Shown here in pieces: positions 48,984 through 59,206 of a stretch of 64,000 bases of DNA (its first letter is position 1; each line of letters opens with the position of its first letter). The position numbers and the translations under genes are program-made. Source of the DNA: Oscillospiraceae bacterium. GTDB lineage: Bacteria; Bacillota; Clostridia; Oscillospirales; Acutalibacteraceae. The stretch is from assembly GCA_015066565.1 (NCBI GenBank), contig SVOB01000001.1:1302001-1366000 (forward strand), written 5' to 3'. The notes beneath the pieces are model-generated. The model was given only the letters and a program-made list of their open reading frames with translations, did no database searches and was not told the DNA's origin.

Positions 48984-49772
48984 ATGGCGAGAATATGTCC
49001 GCTGTTTTCCTCCTCGGGAGGAAATTCGTTTTACATATCTTCCTCGGGCAATTCAATTCTGGTTGACGCGGGCCTTAACGCTAAACAGCTTGAGCTGGCG
49101 CTTTCTTCAATCGGCGAGGACGTTGAAAAGTTAAGGGCGATTCTTGTTACTCACGAGCATACCGACCACGTTAAAGCCATAAGGGTTTTCGCTTCAAGAC
49201 ATTCGCTTCCCGTCTATGCTTCAAAGGGCACGCTTGAAGCTATGAAAGGACTTTTTGACTGTTCAAAGCTCGACCTTCGTGAAATTGATTTTGACGGCTT
49301 CGAGGTTGCGGAGATGAAGGTTCTGCCGTTCCATACCTCCCACGACAGCAGGGAGAGTAACGGCTACCGCGTTGAAACTCCGGACGGAAGAAGCATAGCT
49401 GTCGCTACCGATATGGGCTATGTGACCGAGGACGTTAAGAAAACGGTAATCGGCTGTGACGCTGTTCTTCTTGAAAGCAACCACGATATAAGGATGCTTC
49501 AGAATTCGTCATACCCTTACCACGTTATCAGGCGTATTATGTCGGGCGTAGGGCATCTTTCTAACGAAAGTTGCGCCGAATTTGCAAAGGAATTAATCGA
49601 AAACGGAACGACAAGGCTTATTCTCGGCCATTTAAGCAGGGAAAATAATCTTCCGTCCCTCGCTTATCAGGCAACGAAAGCGGAGCTTGACCTGATCGGC
49701 GCTGTTGAGGGCAGGGACTATATTCTGAAAGTTGCCAAGCCCATTAACGACGAAGGGGTGATAAATATATGA
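48984..49772 (+). CDS. MBL-fold metallo-hydrolase (WalJ/YycJ-like)
   Basis: A 262-residue cytoplasmic metallo-beta-lactamase-fold protein. The N-terminal SSGGNSFYISS and the metal motif THEHTDHVKAI near residue 53 are typical of the YycJ/WalJ branch, single-domain nucleases linked to cell-wall and DNA transactions in Firmicutes. The stop overlaps the rlmH start by four bases (ATGA), a common pairing in this phylum. A GAGAGGG Shine-Dalgarno precedes the ATG. Confidence 0.88.
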   Translation: MARICPLFSSSGGNSFYISSSGNSILVDAGLNAKQLELALSSIGEDVEKLRAILVTHEHTDHVKAIRVFASRHSLPVYASKGTLEAMKGLFDCSKLDLREIDFDGFEVAEMKVLPFHTSHDSRESNGYRVETPDGRSIAVATDMGYVTEDVKKTVIGCDAVLLESNHDIRMLQNSSYPYHVIRRIMSGVGHLSNESCAEFAKELIENGTTRLILGHLSRENNLPSLAYQATKAELDLIGAVEGRDYILKVAKPINDEGVINI

Positions 49773-50251
49773 TGAACGTCACCGTTATCGCTTTGGGAAA
49801 AATGAAAGAAAGCTATATGCGTGAGTTTGTCGCCGAATATGAAAAGCGACTTAAAACTATGTGCAAGCTGAATATCATTGAGCTTTCGCCCGTTTCTCTT
49901 CCCGATAACCCTTCTGAAAAACAGATTTCGCAGACTCTTGACGAGGAAGCGAAGAAAATAAGCGAAAAAATCCCCTCGGGCTCTTATGTTGTTTCTCTCT
50001 GCATTGAGGGAAAGCAGAAGTCAAGCGAAAGGCTCGCCGAAATGTTCTCGTCTCTTGCTCTTAAAGGCGTCAGCAGCGTAGTATTTATTATCGGAAGCTC
50101 GTTCGGACTGAGCGAAAAAATCAAAATGAGTTCGGATGAACGCTTTTCAATGTCCGAGATGACTTTCCCTCATCAGATGGCGAGGGTAATGCTTCTTGAA
50201 CAGATTTACAGGGCGTTCTCAATTCTCAACGGCTCAAAATACCATAAATGA
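49769..50251 (+). CDS. rlmH: 23S rRNA pseudouridine-1915 N3-methyltransferase
   Basis: A 160-residue SPOUT methyltransferase, full length. It methylates pseudouridine 1915 of 23S rRNA on assembled 70S ribosomes. The knotted SAM site is seen in FIIGSSFGLSEKIK near residue 109 and the C-terminal FPHQMARVMLLEQIYRAFSI, with the terminal YHK-like end. Two adjacent ATG codons (49769, 49772) are possible starts; the first overlaps the MBL gene stop. A terminator follows. Confidence 0.95.
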   Translation: MMNVTVIALGKMKESYMREFVAEYEKRLKTMCKLNIIELSPVSLPDNPSEKQISQTLDEEAKKISEKIPSGSYVVSLCIEGKQKSSERLAEMFSSLALKGVSSVVFIIGSSFGLSEKIKMSSDERFSMSEMTFPHQMARVMLLEQIYRAFSILNGSKYHK

Positions 50252-50254
50252 CTT

Positions 50255-50283
50255 ACGGATGAAGTTTTTTCATCCGTTTTTTC
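50255..50283 (+). terminator. Terminator after rlmH
   Basis: ACGGATGAA pairs with TTCATCCGT around a 5-nt loop, then a T-run. Confidence 0.85.
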
Positions 50284-50305
50284 TTTAAAATGTAAAGTAA
50301 TTTAC

Positions 50306-50334
50306 TTGACAATTTAATGTAATAGTTATAAAAT
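50306..50334 (+). promoter_or_regulatory. Promoter of rny
   Basis: TTGACA (50306-50311), 17-base spacer, TAAAAT (50329-50334), leaving a leader of about 100 bases before the TTG start. Confidence 0.8.
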
Positions 50335-50440
50335 AAATAAGATATTGTGGTTTATTGTATTCAAAACGACAATATCAATGATATTTGATTACAACTTTCA
50401 GATATTGAACCTTAAAAACTTAAAAAAGGAGGAATGCAAT

Positions 50441-52003
50441 TTGCCTATCTTTGCAAAACCGTTTTCATGGATTATTATTGTCGTCGTTGCTGTTGTGTTC
50501 GGCGTAATCGGTTTTATTCTCGGCCAGATTATTCGCAAAAGATTTGCCGAAGCCGCAATAGGCTCCGCAAAGGACGAAGCGGCGCGCATACTTAACCAGG
50601 CTATGACTGAGGCGGAAAGTCGCCGTAAAGAGATAATTCTTGAAGCCAAAGAGAAAATTCAGGCTGAAAGAACCGAAGCGGATAAAGAGCTTCGTGAAAG
50701 AAGAAACGAAGTTAAAAGCCAGGAAAGACGTATAATTCAAAAGGAAGAAAGCCTTGATAAAAAGGTCGAGGCTATGGAAAAGAAAGAGGAAAATCTCAAT
50801 AAAAAGCTCCGTGAGGCTGATGAAAAGCTCGTTGAGGTCGACTCTCTGAAAAAGAGCCAGTTTGAAATGCTCGAAAAAATTTCGGGGTATACGAAAGAAC
50901 AGGCTAAGGCATATTTGCTTGAAAATCTTGAAGAAGAGCTTGTTCACGACAAGGCTGTCAAGATTTATGACTATGAACAGAAAACAAAGGATGAGGCTGA
51001 GTCCCTTGCCCGTGAGATTATCGCTACCGCTATTCAGCGTTGCGCCGCCGACCACGCCGCCGAGGCTACGGTTTCGGTAGTAGCGCTTCCGAGCGACGAT
51101 ATGAAGGGCAGAATTATCGGCCGTGAGGGAAGAAATATCCGTACCCTCGAAACCATTACGGGCGTCGACCTTATTATCGACGACACGCCCGAAACAATTA
51201 CCGTTTCGTGCTTCGACCCCGTAAGACGTGAAATCGCACGCCTTGCTCTTGAAAAGCTTGTTCAGGACGGACGTATTCATCCGACAAGGATTGAAGAAAC
51301 CTACGAAAAGGCTAAGCGCGAGGTTGAAGCGACAATAAAGCAGACGGGTGAAAGAGCTGTTATCGACGCCGGCGTCAACAACATTCATCCCGAGCTTGTT
51401 AAGCTTTTAGGTAAGCTTAAATACCGTACAAGCTACGGTCAGAACGTACTTAACCATTCGCTCGAGGTTTCTTATCTCGCAGGGCTTATGGCTGCCGAAC
51501 TCGGCGCTGACGTTAAGGCTGCGAAAAGGGCGGGACTTCTTCACGACATAGGTAAGGCTCTTGACCACGAGATGGAAGGTTCTCACGTTGAGCTCGGCGT
51601 TGAGTACGCAAAGAAATACAGGGAAAACGAGAACATAGTTCACGCAATTGCGGCGCACCACGGCGATATTGAGGCTAAAACAATCGTTGCCTGCCTTGTT
51701 CAGGCGGCGGACGCAATTTCAGCCGCAAGACCCGGCGCAAGACGTGAAAACGTTCAGAATTATATTAAGCGTCTTGAAAAACTTGAGGAAATCGCAACCT
51801 CGTTCGAGGGCGTTGAAAAGTCCTTCGCCATTCAGGCGGGACGTGAAGTCAGAATTATGGTTAAGCCCGACGTTGTTTCGGATGACCAGATGATTCTCGT
51901 AGCCCGTGATATTGTTAAGAAGATTGAGGATGAGCTTGAATATCCCGGTCAGATTAAGGTCAATATCATAAGGGAAAACCGCGCGGTTGACTACGCAAAA
52001 TAA
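50441..52003 (+). CDS. rny: Ribonuclease Y
   Basis: A 520-residue RNase Y, the main mRNA-initiating endonuclease of many Firmicutes. The start is a TTG at 50441, seven bases after AGGAGG; a longer frame from 50345 lacks a ribosome site. Order: N-terminal membrane helix (about 8-28), long charged coiled coil (about 35-190), KH domain with [13 protein letters not shown] near residue 224, HD domain with the metal pair in [13 protein letters not shown] near residue 364, and a C-terminal domain ending near VDYAK. ymdB follows 58 bases later, the conserved order in this phylum. Confidence 0.97.
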   Translation: MPIFAKPFSWIIIVVVAVVFGVIGFILGQIIRKRFAEAAIGSAKDEAARILNQAMTEAESRRKEIILEAKEKIQAERTEADKELRERRNEVKSQERRIIQKEESLDKKVEAMEKKEENLNKKLREADEKLVEVDSLKKSQFEMLEKISGYTKEQAKAYLLENLEEELVHDKAVKIYDYEQKTKDEAESLAREIIATAIQRCAADHAAEATVSVVALPSDDMKGRIIGREGRNIRTLETITGVDLIIDDTPETITVSCFDPVRREIARLALEKLVQDGRIHPTRIEETYEKAKREVEATIKQTGERAVIDAGVNNIHPELVKLLGKLKYRTSYGQNVLNHSLEVSYLAGLMAAELGADVKAAKRAGLLHDIGKALDHEMEGSHVELGVEYAKKYRENENIVHAIAAHHGDIEAKTIVACLVQAADAISAARPGARRENVQNYIKRLEKLEEIATSFEGVEKSFAIQAGREVRIMVKPDVVSDDQMILVARDIVKKIEDELEYPGQIKVNIIRENRAVDYAK

Positions 52004-52061
52004 TTTTGTTTTTAAGCAGAGGTTAGTTTACGCTTTCCTCTGCTTTAAAAATTAGAGGGTA

Positions 52062-52880
52062 ATGCCTCGTAGAACGGAAAAAAGAAAAATGAATTCAACT
52101 GTCAGAATTCTTTGCGTCGGTGACGTTGTCGGCAGCGTCGGAACCGATTATTTAATGAAAAAGCTGCCGATAATTAAAAGGGAAAAGAATATTGACGTCT
52201 GTATCGTCAACGGGGAAAATTCGGCAAAGGGCAACGGCATTACGCCGTTTTCCGCACGTGAGATTTTTTCGGCGGGAGCCGATTTTATAACTACGGGGAA
52301 CCACGCTTTCAAACGACAGGAGATGTATTCGTTTTATGACGAAACGCTTTCGGTTATCCGCCCCGCAAATTATAAGGACACGGTTTACGGAAGAGGCTAT
52401 GGAATAATCGACAAGGGAAACGTCAGAATAGGCGTTATAAATATTCTCGGCACGGTTTATCTTGAGCCGCTTGAAAACCCGTTTGACTGTGCCGACAGGG
52501 TGATTGACGAACTGAAAAAAGAGGTCGATATTATCCTCGTCGATTTTCACGCCGAAGCCACAAGCGAAAAAAGGGCGTTCGGCTTTTACCTTGACGGAAG
52601 AGTTTCGGCTGTGTTCGGAACTCATACCCACGTTCAGACAGCCGACGGGCAGATTCTTGAAAACGGAACGGGCTATATAACCGACCTGGGTATGTGCGGG
52701 CCAAAGAGATCCGTGCTCGGAATTACGCCCGAAATAATAATTGAAAAATTCAGAACCGGCTTGCCCAGACGTTTTGAAAACCCCGAAACCGACTGTGAAA
52801 TTTCAGGCTGTATTTTCACCGTCGATAAAAAAAGCACAAAAACAGTTGAGGTTGAAAGACTTTATTATGACGAAAAATAA
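52062..52880 (+). CDS. YmdB-family metallophosphoesterase
   Basis: A 272-residue TIGR00282/YmdB-type phosphodiesterase. CVGDVVGSVG near residue 14, VNGENSAKGNG near residue 45, TGNHAF near residue 75, DFHAEATSEK near residue 159 and GTHTHVQTAD near residue 186 are the dinuclear metal-binding blocks. YmdB of Bacillus hydrolyses 2',3'-cyclic nucleotides and influences RNA turnover, which fits its place after rny. Two starts are possible, 52062 and 52089; the family N-terminus fits the second, while a GAGGG site lies rather close to the first. The 3' end overlaps the next gene by 14 bases. Confidence 0.9.
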   Translation: MPRRTEKRKMNSTVRILCVGDVVGSVGTDYLMKKLPIIKREKNIDVCIVNGENSAKGNGITPFSAREIFSAGADFITTGNHAFKRQEMYSFYDETLSVIRPANYKDTVYGRGYGIIDKGNVRIGVINILGTVYLEPLENPFDCADRVIDELKKEVDIILVDFHAEATSEKRAFGFYLDGRVSAVFGTHTHVQTADGQILENGTGYITDLGMCGPKRSVLGITPEIIIEKFRTGLPRRFENPETDCEISGCIFTVDKKSTKTVEVERLYYDEK

Positions 52881-54357
52881 GGTTGTTGCGTTATTGCTCA
52901 TATTATCTTTGTTACTTCTCGCTTCCTGCTCAAAAAAGCCGGAGGCTCCTACCACTGCGCCCTCGGGCGTCGGCGTTCAGGAGGACGATAAGGAGCAGAA
53001 TGTTCTCAAGCTTCCCTATTCCGCAAATGACAGCCTTAACCCGTTCTTCGCCGAAAGCGAGGTAAACAGCCAGCTTGACGCGGTTCTTTTTCAACCTTTA
53101 TACAAAATTGATTCAAATTATAACGAGATTCCCGTTCTCGCTTCAGAGGGCAAGGTTAAGGGAAACACAATTACCGTAACGCTTAACGAGGCTTATTTTT
53201 CCGACAACAGCCGCGTCACAGCCGAGGACGTTGTCTATTCGTTCACAAAGGCGAGCGAGTCAAAGGCCTATGCGTCCTTGCTCTCGCCTATAAAATCGGC
53301 GCTTATTCACGACGAAACGACAGCCGTTTTTGAGCTTGTGAGCAATAACGGGTACGCCCTGTCGTTGCTGACGTTCCCGATTGTGAAAAACGTTACGGCT
53401 GAAGATAGGGATTCCGTTCCCGTAGGAAGCGGAGCCTTCGTGGTTTCCGACGAAAAAACTCTCGTTAAAAGCGAGGTCAACAAGAACGCAAAAATCAATA
53501 AAATCGAGCTTGTTGACGTTTCAAAGGCTATAAACGAAGCCTATGTTTTACAGACGGGCGATATAAGCTTCTGCTTTGACTCTCTTCAGGGCGGCTCGTA
53601 CACGAAAATCAACGCCGTAACAAGAAGCGTTCTTATGAATAATCTTGTCTATCTCGGCTTTAACTGTGAAAATAAGGCGTTCGCCGACCCGAATATCAGG
53701 GCGGCTGTCGCCTCGGCAACCGATATTGAAAAAATCGCCCAGAACGCATACAGGGGAAATGCGGTGGCAACAAGGCTACCGTTTAACCCAAACTGGAGTA
53801 AATCGAAGGATATAAGCGCTTCTCTCAACGCCGCTTCGGCTCTTTCATATCTTGAAAAATCGGGCTATAACAAGCTCGGCTTTGAGGGCATTCGCTCTAA
53901 CGGCGAAACGCTTCTCAATTTTGATATTCTTGTCAATAAGGATAATTCCTTCAGACTTGACGCGGCGAAGCTGATTGCCTCTTCGCTTAACGAGCTCGGA
54001 ATGAGAGTAAACGTCAAGGCGGTTGATTTTGAAGATTACGCCAAGGCGATTTCAGAGGGCGATTTCGATATGTATATCGGTGAAATCAAGCTCGGAGCCG
54101 ATATGAATTTAAACACGTTTTTCTTTGAAGGCGGGCTTTGTTCAAAGGGTATTGACCCGAAAGGCGAAAGCGCTATCGCTTATACGGACGTCTTGAGCGG
54201 TAATATGACCGTTGAAGCGTTCAGCACGGTGTTTATGCGTGATATTCCGTTTGCGCCGCTGTGCTTCAGGACGGGCGTTGCCGCTTCTCTTCGGGGCGTT
54301 AATCTCAATATTCAGACGGATAAATGGTATTCCGACATTGAACAGTGGAGTTATTGA
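52867..54357 (+). CDS. Peptide/nickel-type ABC substrate-binding lipoprotein
   Basis: A 496-residue lipoprotein: MTKNKV, a hydrophobic stretch and the lipobox LLASC, with the Cys near residue 21. The start at 52867 is chosen for this signal; the longer frame would begin inside ymdB. The rest is a solute-binding family 5 fold (PYSANDSLNPFFAESEVNSQL, then VTAEDVVYSFTKA near residue 118), as in DppA/OppA. No permease or ATPase genes accompany it, which is unusual for the family; it may serve a transporter encoded elsewhere or have another role. It overlaps ymdB and is followed by recG after five bases. Confidence 0.85.
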   Translation: MTKNKVVALLLILSLLLLASCSKKPEAPTTAPSGVGVQEDDKEQNVLKLPYSANDSLNPFFAESEVNSQLDAVLFQPLYKIDSNYNEIPVLASEGKVKGNTITVTLNEAYFSDNSRVTAEDVVYSFTKASESKAYASLLSPIKSALIHDETTAVFELVSNNGYALSLLTFPIVKNVTAEDRDSVPVGSGAFVVSDEKTLVKSEVNKNAKINKIELVDVSKAINEAYVLQTGDISFCFDSLQGGSYTKINAVTRSVLMNNLVYLGFNCENKAFADPNIRAAVASATDIEKIAQNAYRGNAVATRLPFNPNWSKSKDISASLNAASALSYLEKSGYNKLGFEGIRSNGETLLNFDILVNKDNSFRLDAAKLIASSLNELGMRVNVKAVDFEDYAKAISEGDFDMYIGEIKLGADMNLNTFFFEGGLCSKGIDPKGESAIAYTDVLSGNMTVEAFSTVFMRDIPFAPLCFRTGVAASLRGVNLNIQTDKWYSDIEQWSY

Positions 54358-54362
54358 CAAAA

Positions 54363-56393
54363 ATGGATATTAACACGGATATTAAATATTTAAAGGGTGT
54401 TGGCAGTGCAAGAGCCGCCGAGTTTAACAAGCTCGGCGTTGATACTGTTGACGCTCTTTTGCATTTTTATCCGAGAAATTATGAGGATTGGAGTAAAATC
54501 GTTTCAATAAAGGACGCTCCGATTGACGAAAACTGCTGCATAAGGGCTATCGTTTCCCACGTCCCGACAAAGCACCTTATAAAAGGCGGAAGAACGCTCT
54601 ATAAGGTTTCGGTAACCGACGGAAAGGGAATGTTAAACCTGACCTTTTTCAATAACAAATATATTCCTCAGATGTTAAAGGAAAACGAGGAATATCTATT
54701 CTACGGAAAAGTTCTTTATTCGCGTATCGGCGTTAAGGAAATGCTTTCGCCTATGTTTATAAAGGCTGAACAGAACGAAAAAATCCGACCGATTTATCAC
54801 GCAACGGCGAAGCTTTCGTCAAGGACGATTGAAAAATGCGTAACCGAGGCGTTAAAGCATACCGACGAAATAGTTAAAGACCCGTTGCCGGAGGAAATGA
54901 GAAAAAAATACAGGCTTTGCACTTTAAAAGAGGCTCTTTTCTCAGTTCATTTTCCCGTTGACAACGCCGACCTTGAAAAAGGCAGGCGCAGGCTGATTTT
55001 TGACGAGCTTTTCTATCTTCAGATGGGGCTTATCAGACTTAAGGATAAAAACAGGGAAACAGAGAACAGGCATATTTTGCAAAGAGATTATTCCGGGGAG
55101 TTTATCAGGACTCTTCCCTTTGAACTGACGAACGCTCAGAAGCGAAGCATTGCCGAGGCTATTGGCGATATGTCGGGCGAAAAAATGATGAACCGCCTTT
55201 TACAGGGCGACGTAGGCTCGGGTAAAACCGCTGTTGCGGCGGCGCTAATTTACGCGGTTGCAAAAAATAAAATGCAATCGGCTCTTATGGCTCCTACAGA
55301 GGTGCTTGCCGAACAGCATTTGAGAACATTTGAAAAAATGTTTAAAAATACCGATATTAAGGTAGAGCTTCTCACGGGAAGCACCAAGGCAAAGGAAAAA
55401 CGCGAGATTAAGCAAAGGCTGAAAAGCGGCGAAACCGACCTCGTTATCGGAACGCACGCCATTATTCAGCAGGATGTTGAATTTAATAATATCGGCTTTG
55501 TCGTTACGGACGAACAGCACCGCTTCGGCGTAAATCAGCGAACCGTTCTTCGCGATAAGGGCGAAAGCCCCCACGTTCTTGTAATGTCGGCGACGCCGAT
55601 ACCCAGAACGCTTGCGCTTATTATTTACGGCGACCTTGACGTTTCGGTGCTTGACGAAATGCCGCTGAACAGAAAAAAGACCGAGACTTATTTCGTCACG
55701 GGCGAATATCACGAAAGAATTTATAATTTTATTAAAAAGCACCTCGACAGCGGCTTGCAAGCGTTCATAGTCTGTCCGCTTGTTAACGAGGGCGAAAGCG
55801 ACCTTATTCCCGCAAAGGAATATTACGAAAAGCTCTCAACAACTGTTTTCAGGGGCTATCGGCTCGGACTTCTTCACGGACAGATGAAGGGGAGCGAAAA
55901 GGAAAAAATTATGCGTTCCTTCGCCGAAAATGAAATTCAGCTTCTTGTTTCGACGGTTGTTATCGAGGTCGGAATTGACGTTCCCAACGCGGCGCTTATC
56001 GTTATTGAAAACGCTGAACGCTTCGGGCTTTCCCAGCTTCATCAGTTAAGGGGACGCGTCGGCAGGGGAAGCGAAAAATCGACCTGTATTCTCGTTTCCG
56101 ATTCGCAGAGCGAAAACGCGAAACAGCGTTTTGATATTATGTGCAAAACCACGGACGGCTTTAAGATTGCCGATGAGGACCTTAAAATGAGAGGACCCGG
56201 CGATTTCTTCGGCTCAAAGCAGCACGGTCTGCCGTCGTTAAAAATCGCCTCGCTTCTGACGGATAACGAGCTTTTAATGCTTTCAAGAACCGCCGCCGCC
56301 GAGCTTCTTGAGGACGATTTTGATATGAAAAAGAAAGAGCATATTCAGATTCGTCATCAGGTTAACAGGCTCTTTTCACAACCGAGTATTTAG
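54363..56393 (+). CDS. recG: ATP-dependent DNA helicase RecG
   Basis: A 676-residue RecG, near the standard length. It reverses stalled replication forks and branch-migrates Holliday junctions. The N-terminal wedge/OB domain (about 1-215; KGVGSARAAEFNKLGVDT, FYPRNYEDW) is followed by Walker A GDVGSGKTAVAAAL near residue 284, the DEQH box TDEQHRFG near residue 383, SATPIPRTLAL near residue 411, and motif VI QLRGRVGRGSEKS near residue 559. The start at 54363 sits five bases after the preceding stop. Confidence 0.96.
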   Translation: MDINTDIKYLKGVGSARAAEFNKLGVDTVDALLHFYPRNYEDWSKIVSIKDAPIDENCCIRAIVSHVPTKHLIKGGRTLYKVSVTDGKGMLNLTFFNNKYIPQMLKENEEYLFYGKVLYSRIGVKEMLSPMFIKAEQNEKIRPIYHATAKLSSRTIEKCVTEALKHTDEIVKDPLPEEMRKKYRLCTLKEALFSVHFPVDNADLEKGRRRLIFDELFYLQMGLIRLKDKNRETENRHILQRDYSGEFIRTLPFELTNAQKRSIAEAIGDMSGEKMMNRLLQGDVGSGKTAVAAALIYAVAKNKMQSALMAPTEVLAEQHLRTFEKMFKNTDIKVELLTGSTKAKEKREIKQRLKSGETDLVIGTHAIIQQDVEFNNIGFVVTDEQHRFGVNQRTVLRDKGESPHVLVMSATPIPRTLALIIYGDLDVSVLDEMPLNRKKTETYFVTGEYHERIYNFIKKHLDSGLQAFIVCPLVNEGESDLIPAKEYYEKLSTTVFRGYRLGLLHGQMKGSEKEKIMRSFAENEIQLLVSTVVIEVGIDVPNAALIVIENAERFGLSQLHQLRGRVGRGSEKSTCILVSDSQSENAKQRFDIMCKTTDGFKIADEDLKMRGPGDFFGSKQHGLPSLKIASLLTDNELLMLSRTAAAELLEDDFDMKKKEHIQIRHQVNRLFSQPSI

Positions 56394-56398
56394 CAAAC

Positions 56399-56427
56399 TT
56401 GAAAAAAGAACGGTTTTGTGATAAAAT
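56399..56427 (+). promoter_or_regulatory. Promoter of the M23 peptidase gene
   Basis: TTGAAA (56399-56404), 17-base spacer, TAAAAT (56422-56427). Confidence 0.75.
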
Positions 56428-56473
56428 AAAAAAGTTCTGTGCGAACACAAAAACGTATAAGTAGGAGGATATT

Positions 56474-58192
56474 ATGTCCGAATCATTATACAACTACATA
56501 TACTTTTTAGGTATCCAGTTCGTAAGGTATTCAAAAAGAATTCTCAAGCGGGCGGGTCGCCTTGCCGTAAAGCCGTTTCTCGCTATAGGCGCGGCGTTTG
56601 TAATTGCGTTCAAGGCTGTTGACAGCTTTCTTTTAAAGACCTTCCATTCGGTTTTCAGCGAAACAAAGGATTTTATGGCTGAAATCGCAAACACGGCGGG
56701 AACTCTTCGCAAGATAAAAAAAGAGGAGAAGGAGAATTATAAGCAACAGCTCAGGTTTTATGTTGCCAAGGCTTTTAAAAAGCATAAGAGCGTGTTTGAG
56801 TATGCCTTAAACACGGTTCTTCCCATCCTCGCTTTTGTTTTACTGCTTGCGACAATCCGTTCCTTTGCAAACAGGACCTTTGCGCTTGAGGTGGATTTTA
56901 ACGGACAGACTGTCGGTCATGTAGCCAATGAAGAGGTTTATCTCTCGGCTCAGAACGAGGCGGCGGAAAGGCTCGATATTGACGAGTTTACCCAGACCGA
57001 AACCCTTTCGCAGGCAAGCTACACCGTTAAGCCCGTTGCGCTTAATTCTCTCAACGACGCTTCAACAATCTGCGACAGGCTTATGGAAAGCTCCGACAGC
57101 AATATTACAAATGCGTGCGGAATTTATATTGATAACGAATTTCTTTGCGCAGTAAAAAACGAAACTGACGCCGTAAGCGTTTTCGATAAGCTTCTTGAGC
57201 CGTATCAGACGGATGAGAAGAACACGACGGTAGGCTTCGTTGAGGACGTTGAGTATGTTCAGGGACTTTATCCCGACACGGAGAGCATTATCTGGAACGC
57301 CGACGTGTTACAAAACAGGCTTAACACCACTAAGGTAGAGGCGGAATATTATACCGTAAAGGCGGGCGACACAACGTCCGGCATTGCGGATATGTTCTCA
57401 ATAAAGACGAGCGAACTTTACGAGCTTAACCCGGGACTCGGCGAAAACGAGGATATTTACGAGGGGCAGAAGCTTCTTGTGTCCAATCAGGTAAACTATC
57501 TTCGGGTAAAGGTCACTAAAACCGAAAAGCGCACAGTCTCTATTCCGTATAATACGGTTGAGGTTAAGAACTCTTCGCTTTACGTCGGCACCTCGAGAAC
57601 AATTACCGAGGGCGTCGAGGGCGAGCAGGTTGTAACCGAGCTTATCACCTATGTTGACGGAGTCAGAACCTCCGTTAAAGAGGTTTCACGCGTTACAACC
57701 AAGGAAAAGGTTGACAAAAAGGTTGAGGTCGGAACAAAGGCGAGATACAGCTACGGCTACGGTTACGGCAGCTACAGCACCTCGTCGGATATAGGCTCAA
57801 CTGCGAGATACGGGCGCTTTATATGGCCGTGCGTAGGCGCAAGTATTATTTCTTCGCCTTACGGCTGGAGGTCAAGAGGCTTCCATACGGGAGTTGACCT
57901 TTGCCGACCCGGCGGAACATACGGAGCGACGATTGTTGCGGCTGACTCGGGTACGGTTACCTCGTCGGGCTGGAACGGAAGCTACGGCTATTGCGTTACA
58001 ATTGACCACGGCGGCGGAGTTTCAACTCTTTACGCTCACTGCTCTCAGCTGAGGGTAGCGTCGGGTCAGTATGTTTCGGCAGGTCAGGTTATTGCGCTTG
58101 CAGGCTCGACCGGCAACTCGACGGGCGCGCACTGTCACTTTGAGGTAAGAATTAACGGCTCGGCTGTCAATCCGATGCCTTATATTTCATAG
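56474..58192 (+). CDS. Membrane-anchored M23 peptidase with LysM and G5 domains
   Basis: A 572-residue cell-wall protein. A long basic cytoplasmic part (1-110) precedes one membrane helix (about 112-132). Outside follow an uncharacterised region, a LysM domain (YTVKAGDTTSGIADMF near residue 295), a G5 domain (KRTVSIPYNTVEVKNSSLYVG near 355, then TEGVEGEQVVTE), a Tyr/Gly/Ser-rich linker (about 418-440) and a LytM/M23 peptidase. Zinc ligands are seen in FHTGVDLCRP (His471, Asp475) and in GAHCHFEVR near residue 553, so it looks active. It should cut peptidoglycan cross-bridges. GGAGG precedes the ATG, and it has its own promoter. Confidence 0.93.
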   Translation: MSESLYNYIYFLGIQFVRYSKRILKRAGRLAVKPFLAIGAAFVIAFKAVDSFLLKTFHSVFSETKDFMAEIANTAGTLRKIKKEEKENYKQQLRFYVAKAFKKHKSVFEYALNTVLPILAFVLLLATIRSFANRTFALEVDFNGQTVGHVANEEVYLSAQNEAAERLDIDEFTQTETLSQASYTVKPVALNSLNDASTICDRLMESSDSNITNACGIYIDNEFLCAVKNETDAVSVFDKLLEPYQTDEKNTTVGFVEDVEYVQGLYPDTESIIWNADVLQNRLNTTKVEAEYYTVKAGDTTSGIADMFSIKTSELYELNPGLGENEDIYEGQKLLVSNQVNYLRVKVTKTEKRTVSIPYNTVEVKNSSLYVGTSRTITEGVEGEQVVTELITYVDGVRTSVKEVSRVTTKEKVDKKVEVGTKARYSYGYGYGSYSTSSDIGSTARYGRFIWPCVGASIISSPYGWRSRGFHTGVDLCRPGGTYGATIVAADSGTVTSSGWNGSYGYCVTIDHGGGVSTLYAHCSQLRVASGQYVSAGQVIALAGSTGNSTGAHCHFEVRINGSAVNPMPYIS

Positions 58193-58217
58193 TTCAGGTT
58201 TTAGGAGAAAGAGAAAA

Positions 58218-59141
58218 ATGTGGTTTTGGTTTGCGGTTATTGCGCTTCTTTGCTGGAGCGGAAGCGACCTGTTTTCAAAAATAGGCTGCGCCGACTCGAG
58301 AGATAAGTACAGCCATTATAAAATGGTTACCGCCGTCGGCGTTATAATGGGTCTTCACGCGGCTTATGAAATATTTATCGGCGGCACCGAGATAAACGGT
58401 CAAATTATTCTTAAGTATTTGCCTGTTTCGGCTCTCTATATTATTTCAATGGCGATAGGCTATATCGGGCTTCGATATATCGAGCTTTCGGTTTCCTCGC
58501 CTATCTGTAATTCCTCGGGCGCGCTGGTCGCTATTATGACAATAGGGCTTGCGCTTATCCATAAAGAAAAAATCGGAATGGTTCCCGCCCAGTATATAGC
58601 GGTTTTACTCGTTGTTGCGGGCGTTATAGGGCTTGGCTTTGTTGAGTCGAACGAGGACGAAGAGTTAAGGGCAAAAAGGCAGGAAAAGGCTAATTACAAG
58701 TATTCAAAGAGCGCTTTGGCGATTATTCTCCCGCTGGTTTACTGTCTTCTTGACGCTCTGGGAACCTTTGCCGACTCAAAGGTGCTTGAAACTCTTGACG
58801 AGGATTCGGCAAACGTCGCTTATGAGCTTACGTTTTTAGCCTGCGGTATTGTTGCATTTATCTATGTCAAGTTTATAAAGAGACAGAAATATCTTCCCAA
58901 AAAGGAAGCTCCGAAATATGCGGGCGCTGTTTTTGAAACTGCGGGTCAGTTCGCCTATATTTACGCGCTTGCCGACAGCGAGCACGTTGCAATGTCGGCT
59001 CCGATTATTTCGGCTTACTGTGTTGTTTCGGTTTTATGGGGAAGAATTTTCTTAAAGGAAAAGCTTTCGTGGAAGCACTATACGGCTATTGCCTTAGCCG
59101 TTGTCGGCATAGTTATTCTCGGCGTGTTTGACGAGGCGTAG
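58218..59141 (+). CDS. EamA/DMT family permease
   Basis: A 307-residue membrane protein with about ten hydrophobic helices in two repeats, of the drug/metabolite transporter superfamily (EamA type). RYIELSVSSPICNSSGALVA near residue 91 and the second-half counterpart AYCVVSVLWGRIFLKEKLSW near residue 264 are the repeat signatures. Substrate unknown. It starts 25 bases after the M23 peptidase stop with AGGAGAAAG upstream, and may be co-transcribed with it. A bidirectional terminator separates it from the convergent DUF3048 gene. Confidence 0.88.
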   Translation: MWFWFAVIALLCWSGSDLFSKIGCADSRDKYSHYKMVTAVGVIMGLHAAYEIFIGGTEINGQIILKYLPVSALYIISMAIGYIGLRYIELSVSSPICNSSGALVAIMTIGLALIHKEKIGMVPAQYIAVLLVVAGVIGLGFVESNEDEELRAKRQEKANYKYSKSALAIILPLVYCLLDALGTFADSKVLETLDEDSANVAYELTFLACGIVAFIYVKFIKRQKYLPKKEAPKYAGAVFETAGQFAYIYALADSEHVAMSAPIISAYCVVSVLWGRIFLKEKLSWKHYTAIALAVVGIVILGVFDEA

Positions 59142-59160
59142 AAAAAATATTTACATAAAG

Positions 59161-59193
59161 AAAAACGCTCAGCTGTTAAAACTGAGCGTTTTT
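59161..59193. terminator. Bidirectional terminator between convergent genes
   Basis: AAAAACGCTCAG pairs with CTGAGCGTTTTT around a 9-nt loop, with T and A runs on both sides. Confidence 0.88.
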
Positions 59194-59206
59194 TATTTTC
59201 ATTGAA